Shown one piece after another: positions 20,869-26,061 of a stretch of DNA of 26,061 nt; position 1 is the stretch's first letter, and every line of letters begins with the position of its first letter. Source of the stretch: a virus. The DNA lies in the IMG/VR virus record IMGVR_UViG_3300007346_000190, positions 1 through 26,061 of that record. One strand, given 5' to 3'. A program made the translations under genes and the position numbers. Under the pieces are notes generated by a model. The model did not search any database, was not told the origin of the DNA, and was given only the letters and a program-made list of their open reading frames with translations.

Positions 20869-22355
20869 GATAAAACTCGAATTCCGTATAGTCGTTCAAA
20901 CCTGTCTGCATCTGCTCTGTCGTTGACCATGGGCTCGCCTCTGATGTTTAAACTGGTATTCAATAACATCGGACAACCCGTTAACACAAACCATTTTTCT
21001 AATAACTCTCTAATACCCGTACCATCAGCAGGCACAGTTTGGACACGGCTTGAACCGTCATGGTGTATTATAGCAGGAAATTGTTCAGGATGTCTACAGT
21101 AAGCAGTAGCCTGCATATATCTACTGTTCGAAAAACCCGGCGGCATATGGAAATATTCTTGTGCTTGTTCTTCCAAAATAACTGGAGCAAATGGACGAAA
21201 CTTTTGGCGGCGCTTTATTTCGTTGACCTTATCTTTGATATCAGGTCCTCTGGGATCAGCAAGCAGACTACGATTACCCAGTGCTCTGGGTCCAAATTCT
21301 GCTCTGCCAGATGCAATGCCTACTATTTTATCTGTAGTAAGAGCATCAAGGGCACGAACGGTAGGATAATCCCCAGCGATATTGTGGCCAAGAAAAGCAT
21401 TAGTCCAGCTAACACGATGACCATAGGCCAAAGCAGCGGCGCCAAGGCTACTACCAGCATCGCCAGGATTAGGCATAATCCAAATGTTTTCAAAGTACGC
21501 TCCTAAGTTTCTATTTGCAAGGCAGTTAAGTGCCACCCCACCCATGTAAACAAGATTACTGCTGAATCCAAAATCTCTTGCCTTACGCATTATATTATAA
21601 ATTAAGTTTTCTGTCAAACTCTGTGCGCCTGCAGCGATATCGAAATCTTCAGTTCTAATCCATTCCTCACTATTTACACCTATGTGCAGATTTTCTTTAA
21701 ATTCGGCTGTAGACTCATTGGCAACATATCTTGCTTTCATAAAGTTATCCCAATGTACTCTACCGTATGCTGCCATGCCCATCATGATGTATTCTTCGTC
21801 CATGGGTTTTAGACCCACGTGTTTGGTCATGGCACTGTAAAACATACCTATGCTATGTGGGTAACGTTGACGCCAAAGTTTGCGATACTGTGCTTGACCT
21901 TTTCGATCGTATTCTGCTGCCCAAATGCTGATAGTGTCCCATTCACCTATAGCATCAATAACTACAACGGTTGCCTTGTTATAAGGTGATGTTTGAAATC
22001 CTGCAGCCGCATGGCTAAGATGATGATTGTAAGTATGTGTCTTTATTTTCTGTAAGCCGCGTATACTACTATGCTTGTTTAAATATCCACCAACTGTTAA
22101 TGTTGTGGTGTCAAATGCTAAATCGTATTGTCCACTGTAGATTTGTCTAATCTTTTTAAGCCATGGACGTTCATAATATGCCAAACAGTCTGGTTGCCCA
22201 TAACCGAGTGCTTCACATAGAATTTGATCATTGATATGTTCATCGTGCTTCTTTTTACTATAGCGTTCACTGTGTGCGGCAAACTTAATTTCACCGTCAT
22301 CAATCACAGTAACGCCACTGTCATGAAACCCAGCCGAGATTCCTAATAGCTTCAT
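20865..22355 (-). CDS. NodU/TobZ-type carbamoyltransferase
   Basis: A 496-residue O-carbamoyltransferase. The start was set at ATG 22355 (MKLLGISAGFHDSG); a TTG six codons earlier is less likely. Domain 1 is ASKHA-like (Kae1-like) with HDSGVTVI (11-18), the metal site HHLSHA (111-116), DAIGEWD (134-140) and MGMAAYG. The central part has GGVALNCLANRNL and NPGDAGSSLGAAALA. Domain 2 is YrdC-like with SGRAEFGPRALGNRS, RRQKFRPFAPVI and MLLNTSLNIRGEPMVN. All hallmark blocks are present, so it should be active, forming carbamoyl-adenylate from carbamoyl phosphate and ATP and passing the carbamoyl to a hydroxyl. The acceptor (sugar, lipid or modified base) is unknown. It overlaps the upstream SGNH gene by 35 bases. 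Confidence 0.93.
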   Translation of the reverse strand: MKLLGISAGFHDSGVTVIDDGEIKFAAHSERYSKKKHDEHINDQILCEALGYGQPDCLAYYERPWLKKIRQIYSGQYDLAFDTTTLTVGGYLNKHSSIRGLQKIKTHTYNHHLSHAAAGFQTSPYNKATVVVIDAIGEWDTISIWAAEYDRKGQAQYRKLWRQRYPHSIGMFYSAMTKHVGLKPMDEEYIMMGMAAYGRVHWDNFMKARYVANESTAEFKENLHIGVNSEEWIRTEDFDIAAGAQSLTENLIYNIMRKARDFGFSSNLVYMGGVALNCLANRNLGAYFENIWIMPNPGDAGSSLGAAALAYGHRVSWTNAFLGHNIAGDYPTVRALDALTTDKIVGIASGRAEFGPRALGNRSLLADPRGPDIKDKVNEIKRRQKFRPFAPVILEEQAQEYFHMPPGFSNSRYMQATAYCRHPEQFPAIIHHDGSSRVQTVPADGTGIRELLEKWFVLTGCPMLLNTSLNIRGEPMVNDRADADRFERLYGIRVLS

Positions 22356-23058
22356 GTACGTGTGCTGCCACAATTATGTGTCCAGGTTCTAAAAAGTGTC
22401 CGTTAGGGCCTTTGGGACTGTTTTCTGGGACCCATTCCATCATTCCACCGACTCCCCAATCAATAAAAAATTTTTTATCTATCTTTTTATCATAATCATC
22501 AAAAGTTGCATATGCAATATCAGAATTACCACCATTATCTGGATCAGTTAAAAAATCTGTTTTTGTTTTATAATAGTCATTTTGCATTATATTAAGCATA
22601 AGACATTTTAAACCATAATTCTTTGCAAGAGTTTGAACTATAATAATTTGTTGTAAAAATTTTTCATAGAATGACGAGTCATTGTGGTAAAGAGAAACAT
22701 ACTTTGTTAACTGATGTCTATGACTATAAACAGGATCCATCCAAATCCTGCCTGACCTAGCAGGCCATACATCAAAAAAGCCTTCTTGGTCATGGAATTC
22801 TGTTCTTCCAGGAATACTCCAACCGATAATAATTAATTGTTTACTCAACTGGACAGAATTGTGTAACGGTATTTTATCGGAAGATAATACTCTTATAAAT
22901 TTTCTTACTATCTGATCATTGCTGCCTCCAGGTGTCGCAAAATTTTGCACAGTAGCATCACATCTTCTTGCTACAATATAAGGCCAGGCACTTTTGTTAT
23001 CGGACAGTTCTTCGCCGTAGGTAAAACTATCCCCAAATGTAAGAATATTTCTTATCAT
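22321..23058 (-). CDS. SGNH-hydrolase-like protein (245 aa)
   Basis: An SGNH/GDSL-type hydrolase: block I FGDSFTYG (8-15, nucleophile Ser), block II Gly/Asn in TPGGSNDQIVRKF, a GWSIPGRTEF strand, and the C-terminal FLEPGHIIVAAHVHEAI region where the catalytic Asp/His would be (the usual DxxH is not clean here). SGNH enzymes hydrolyse or transfer acyl groups. It resembles its neighbour at 23136-23903 in order and motifs, so the two are probably paralogues. The end of the gene lies within the start of the carbamoyltransferase. Confidence 0.78.
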   Translation of the reverse strand: MIRNILTFGDSFTYGEELSDNKSAWPYIVARRCDATVQNFATPGGSNDQIVRKFIRVLSSDKIPLHNSVQLSKQLIIIGWSIPGRTEFHDQEGFFDVWPARSGRIWMDPVYSHRHQLTKYVSLYHNDSSFYEKFLQQIIIVQTLAKNYGLKCLMLNIMQNDYYKTKTDFLTDPDNGGNSDIAYATFDDYDKKIDKKFFIDWGVGGMMEWVPENSPKGPNGHFLEPGHIIVAAHVHEAIRNLGWVS

Positions 23059-23062
23059 GTAA

Positions 23063-23164
23063 TTATTTGTAAATGAAAGGATCTCGTTTCTTTAATTCTT
23101 TTAATTTTTTACGATACCGTATTTCTAATCGAATTTTATTCCAGATGTTTTTTAACCATTTCAT
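23063..23164 (-). CDS. 33-residue basic protein, ending RDPFIYK
   Basis: A short frame between the two SGNH genes. It starts at ATG 23164 inside the end of the upstream SGNH gene and stops four bases before the next. The sequence begins MKWLKNIWNKIRLEIRYRKK and ends LKKRDPFIYK. I recall small basic proteins with the same KKRDPFIY ending next to SGNH (DUF6071-like) proteins in cyanophages, which is why I trust so short a frame. It fills what would otherwise be a 77-base gap. Function unknown; a basic amphipathic helix is likely. Confidence 0.6.
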   Translation of the reverse strand: MKWLKNIWNKIRLEIRYRKKLKELKKRDPFIYK

Positions 23165-23903
23165 AGAATTTGTCTTTCATTAATCCAGCAGCATCTCTGT
23201 GAGCTGCTTCTAAAGGATGAGTATCTCCTATAGGGTATTTATTGTGAGTTGCCCACTCGTAAAAGCCTTTATTACCAGGGAAGAAAAACCATTTACTAAA
23301 ATCGATATTTTCATAATATGCGTTAATGGTCAGATCGTTTGACAAAATTGTTGAGTTATTTAAAAAAGATGCGTCGGCACAGGTAAACAAGTAAGGTATT
23401 TTTTTGCTTTGTAGAAAACTTTGTAAAAATAATATTTCTTTAATGGTAGCATAAGTCTCCCAATATTCTGAGGAAGCAACATATTGAAAATAATTTACAG
23501 CAAAATCATACACATTGTTAAGTTTGGCCTTGTTTACATGGTCAGATATTAATTTTTTGTGTTCATTATTTTTTGAATAAAACTTATTTCCAATGGTCCA
23601 ATGATTTATAACTTGCCAATTTGGTATTTTACTATCAAAACCGAAATTAAATTCATAACGGCCTGGAAAAGTCCAAGAAACAATAACAAAAATTTTGCTA
23701 TTGCCTTGTACTTGCAAAAAATTTATTACCTGTCTTGAAATAGAATCATTTCCATTACCAGGATAGGCTGCACAAATATATTGATGTCCGTGAGATAACA
23801 ATGCTGTAAAAGTATTTTTACTGTATCCGTCTGGGCCACCGTGCGGACTATCTGCTAGTTCGCTGCCCCATATGAAACTATCACCGCCTGCTACTATAAT
23901 CAT
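23136..23903 (-). CDS. DUF6071-like SGNH protein (255 aa)
   Basis: An SGNH-fold protein with GGDSFIWGSELADS (6-19, Ser9 as nucleophile), AAYPGNGNDSISRQVI (45-60, Gly/Asn blocks), SWTFPGRYEFNFGFDS and a C-terminal DTHPLEAAHRDAAGLM, which supplies a catalytic Asp/His pair (DTH). The order GDSFIxGSELAD, PGNxNxxI, SWTFPxRYEF, THPLExAHxDAA matches a cyanophage family I know as DUF6071. The enzymatic substrate is unknown; ester hydrolysis or acetyl transfer on a glycan is a family-based guess. It overlaps the 359-residue gene by 23 bases. Confidence 0.82.
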   Translation of the reverse strand: MIIVAGGDSFIWGSELADSPHGGPDGYSKNTFTALLSHGHQYICAAYPGNGNDSISRQVINFLQVQGNSKIFVIVSWTFPGRYEFNFGFDSKIPNWQVINHWTIGNKFYSKNNEHKKLISDHVNKAKLNNVYDFAVNYFQYVASSEYWETYATIKEILFLQSFLQSKKIPYLFTCADASFLNNSTILSNDLTINAYYENIDFSKWFFFPGNKGFYEWATHNKYPIGDTHPLEAAHRDAAGLMKDKFYEMVKKHLE

Positions 23904-24960
23904 AACCTGGTTTCATCATATCTATTTGCATTTGATTATAACTAAGATCTGACCAACAGTAATCAAATGTTTGTTCTACGTCATTAACGACGATTTTATA
24001 AATGTCTAAATGATTACCGAGTATATCCCATATATCGTTATAATCTGTAGATCCAAAACTTTGTTTTAAATTTACTTGTGCGATAGGCAAATATCCTAAA
24101 CTTAGTTTTGGGTCATCAGGATCTCGGTTATTATCTGTTAACCATTTTTTAAAGTTGTCTTGTTCTTGATTGTGCCACAATTGTTCGCCTCCATAAACTA
24201 CATTGTTACCCCATTCAACATCAAACTCACCGCTATAATACTTTAACTCGGTGATTGCTTCACAAACAGTATCTGTAAGTTCAGGTGCATGCTCATCTCT
24301 GAAAACTTCAAACAGTGTTTTACCTATCTGTGTCCAGTGCATGTATACTCCGCCTAACACTCTATCATAACCATTCACTAAAAACAATTCTCTATGTATG
24401 TCTTTAAGATCGTACCTGGGTGCTTGTAACCATGTAGTAATTTGACTAGGCCTGACCCAATAAGGAACGGTATTGAATTTTCGCTGGCTTAAAATCAATG
24501 TTTCCATTTCGTGACAAATATTGTTTAACTGTCTAATTGCATATTTTGTTTCATAGTCTGCACGTTTATAATAATCACTTAAATTCCAGACAGTTCCTTG
24601 CAATACTTCGAAATGATTGTGTAACCGATTCATCATGTCATGATTTATACCGTTTTCGGCATAATCGTATCCAACAACATTATCTGGCGTAAAAAACTCT
24701 TCAATTTGATAAGATGGAAAGTGCTTATTAATAGTTTTACAATGTTGATTTAACTCGTTACAAAGATAATCCAAGGTCCTTGCAGTTTTAGGAAAACCCA
24801 TAAAACAAAAATTTTTTTCTAATAAAAGATTTTTATGTAGCAATTCTTTTAATGCTGGAATCCAATCTTGTGCTAATGCATTGTCGAACACTTCTATAGT
24901 GTAGTCAACTTGATCTTGATAATTTAACGGATTGCGTAATACTACTTTAACAGTCTTCAA
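23881..24960 (-). CDS. Conserved marine phage protein of unknown function (359 aa)
   Basis: A 359-residue soluble protein with no recognised catalytic motif. It has KNFCFMGFPKTARTLDYLCN (49-68), a helical middle (NRLHNHFEVLQGTVWNLSDY, then YETKYAIRQLNNICHEMETL) and a second half with LFLVNGYDRVLGGVYMHWTQ, EWGNNVVYGG and FKKWLTDNNRDPDDPKLSLG, LPIAQVNL. I recall cyanophage proteins with the FMGFPxxxRxLxYLCxELN start. It sits between the radical SAM gene (14-base overlap) and an SGNH gene, so it probably shares their pathway. Confidence 0.7.
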   Translation of the reverse strand: MKTVKVVLRNPLNYQDQVDYTIEVFDNALAQDWIPALKELLHKNLLLEKNFCFMGFPKTARTLDYLCNELNQHCKTINKHFPSYQIEEFFTPDNVVGYDYAENGINHDMMNRLHNHFEVLQGTVWNLSDYYKRADYETKYAIRQLNNICHEMETLILSQRKFNTVPYWVRPSQITTWLQAPRYDLKDIHRELFLVNGYDRVLGGVYMHWTQIGKTLFEVFRDEHAPELTDTVCEAITELKYYSGEFDVEWGNNVVYGGEQLWHNQEQDNFKKWLTDNNRDPDDPKLSLGYLPIAQVNLKQSFGSTDYNDIWDILGNHLDIYKIVVNDVEQTFDYCWSDLSYNQMQIDMMKPGYDYSSRR

Positions 24961-26061
24961 TTGTCATCCACCATTTGAGCGCTTCAGGACGTAGACTGAT
25001 AATGTCAGTAAACGTTGTTTTTTGATCTCTTATTTGCTCTAACCTTAGTATGCGGTGCTTGCCACGACTAATACCCTCACGATATTCATCAGGCCATTGC
25101 TCTTGAAAAGTTGGTCTAGTTTTAAGTTGGATTAATGTGTCCCGCAAGGCGCCTCTAACTTGGGGTACTAGTTCGTCTATCCAAGGATGTAATATGTCCT
25201 TGGGCAGTGCTAACGGCGACATCACTATGTCGGGACTAAAACTAAACACAACTTTTGACAGCACATCAACACCTAACTTGTCTGCCAGTTGTTGAATATT
25301 TACTATTTCAAACAGGCCTGGCAGTGTTAATGTGAAGTCTAATCTCATTTGCCTTTTGTGACGTTGGATTTCAACTCCTGCACGAAAGTTTTCAAGCCAT
25401 TGGTTATAGTTAAGACCTGTTCTAATATATTCTCCAATGACTCCAGTTCCGTCGATGCTCGCGCAGATCTGCCAATCGCGAATCCTAGGAAGAATATCAC
25501 TAAACAGATCAACATTCCGGTAGCGGCGCCGGCTAAGATTAGTATTATATCTGGCATATAGTTTGTCACCATCCCCTAACTCTATTATTCTCTGCATATA
25601 ACGCCAGTGCTGTTCATACATCAAAGGCTCTCCACCCACCCAGTAGACTTCTTCTACTCTGTGTTCCTCAACTGCCTGACTAAATTCTTGTTCGATTTTG
25701 GTATCTTGAAACTGCTCAATCTGCTGCTTGACTTCAGGTCGCATCCAATTATTCTTTGGATTGGTGTAGTCGATCATGTTATGTTGGCGTTGCTCACTTT
25801 CCCAAGCACTGCTTAACATGTCCCCACACATACGACACTTGAAGTTACAGAGATTGCTAAACCTATAGTCCCAACTAACAGGCTTCATTGTGGTATAACC
25901 CGACTCGTCAGTTGTGTCCAGTATGTCGTTGTACTTATTGCCAAAAAGGTTGTTGAAATAACTGCGGTAAACGTCTGTGTTTAACAGCTTGTCGTTACAG
26001 ACTTCGCACTCGGGCAGTGTTTCTCCTGCCATCATACGACGACGGACACTACGCATATGTT
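24947..26061 (-). CDS. Twitch-type radical SAM protein, N-terminus missing
   Basis: The frame runs off the right edge; ATG 26056 is only the first Met visible and the true start is probably upstream. Counting from that Met: CEVC (17-20) may be an auxiliary cluster motif, CNFKCRMC (70-77) is the radical SAM CxxxCxxC, and YWVGGEPLMYEQH (138-150) is the GGEP SAM-binding segment. IDGTGVIGEYIRTGLNYNQW is typical of the TIM-barrel part. The C-terminus is short. I recall such twitch-domain radical SAM proteins in cyanophages without assigned substrate. It heads the minus-strand operon as far as seen; a carbon or peptide modification is likely, the substrate unknown. Confidence 0.85.
   Translation of the reverse strand, partial: HMRSVRRRMMAGETLPECEVCNDKLLNTDVYRSYFNNLFGNKYNDILDTTDESGYTTMKPVSWDYRFSNLCNFKCRMCGDMLSSAWESEQRQHNMIDYTNPKNNWMRPEVKQQIEQFQDTKIEQEFSQAVEEHRVEEVYWVGGEPLMYEQHWRYMQRIIELGDGDKLYARYNTNLSRRRYRNVDLFSDILPRIRDWQICASIDGTGVIGEYIRTGLNYNQWLENFRAGVEIQRHKRQMRLDFTLTLPGLFEIVNIQQLADKLGVDVLSKVVFSFSPDIVMSPLALPKDILHPWIDELVPQVRGALRDTLIQLKTRPTFQEQWPDEYREGISRGKHRILRLEQIRDQKTTFTDIISLRPEALKWWMTIEDC

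Noticed and set aside
21060-21506. 148-codon plus-strand frame inside the carbamoyltransferase gene
   Set aside because: Antisense shadow; the minus strand carries all conserved carbamoyltransferase motifs here.
23240-25300. TAAATA late-type boxes on the minus strand (for example around 23245 and 25295)
   Set aside because: They lie well inside genes and not in front of a start codon.

Overview
This window reads as part of the genome of a marine T4-like (myovirus-type) phage. Small phage genes are packed head to tail with ATGA or TAATG overlaps. The set resembles the accessory and hypothetical genes of cyanophages and pelagiphages: QueE, 5'-3' exonuclease, CobS/MoxR-type ATPase, DHFR, thymidylate synthase, dCMP deaminase, carbamoyltransferase and DUF6071-type SGNH proteins. 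T4-type late-promoter-like motifs (TAAATA) occur beside near-consensus sigma-70 promoters. I saw no rRNA, tRNA, integrase, transposase or CRISPR array. The host cannot be fixed from the window. The tripartite tricarboxylate transport genes point to a Gram-negative heterotroph, probably a proteobacterium, more than to a cyanobacterium, but that is inference. All family assignments come from memory of motifs, not from searches.

Layout: (1) 1-5022, plus strand: the 3' end of queE, then a chain of small phage genes interrupted by a 5'-3' exonuclease with its own consensus promoter. (2) 5019-8932, plus strand: a tripartite tricarboxylate transporter cassette made of a minimal TctB, a full TctA and a secreted TctC, followed by a PP-loop ATPase. 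A 190-base gap between tctA and tctC holds five consecutive small hairpins and a strong promoter. (3) 8933-12861, plus strand: a block that looks early-expressed, with repeated sigma-70 promoters, strong Shine-Dalgarno sites and a TACTWWAGTA box exactly four bases upstream of the -35 in three cases. It encodes four small phage proteins, a MoxR-type AAA ATPase and its metallopeptidase-like/VWA partner. (4) 12861-16578, plus strand: small conserved phage proteins, a probable late gene whose ribosome site lies in a hairpin, then DHFR and thymidylate synthase. (5) 16575-18634, plus strand: an NAD-dependent epimerase and a DegT-type aminotransferase, typical of nucleotide-sugar synthesis. (6) 26061-18615, minus strand: one tight operon reading right to left: twitch-type radical SAM protein, unknown 359-residue protein, SGNH protein, 33-residue protein, second SGNH protein, NodU/TobZ-type carbamoyltransferase, dCMP deaminase and a 607-residue protein with four internal repeats. 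The two strands converge with a 20-base overlap at 18615-18634.

Working together: DHFR, ThyA, dCMP deaminase and the exonuclease supply dTMP and process DNA. The epimerase, aminotransferase, carbamoyltransferase, SGNH proteins, radical SAM protein and repeat protein form a candidate small-molecule or glycan modification island, whose target (virion, host envelope or DNA) is not shown. The Tct cassette would let the infected cell take up an organic acid or similar solute and is the clearest auxiliary metabolic module here.
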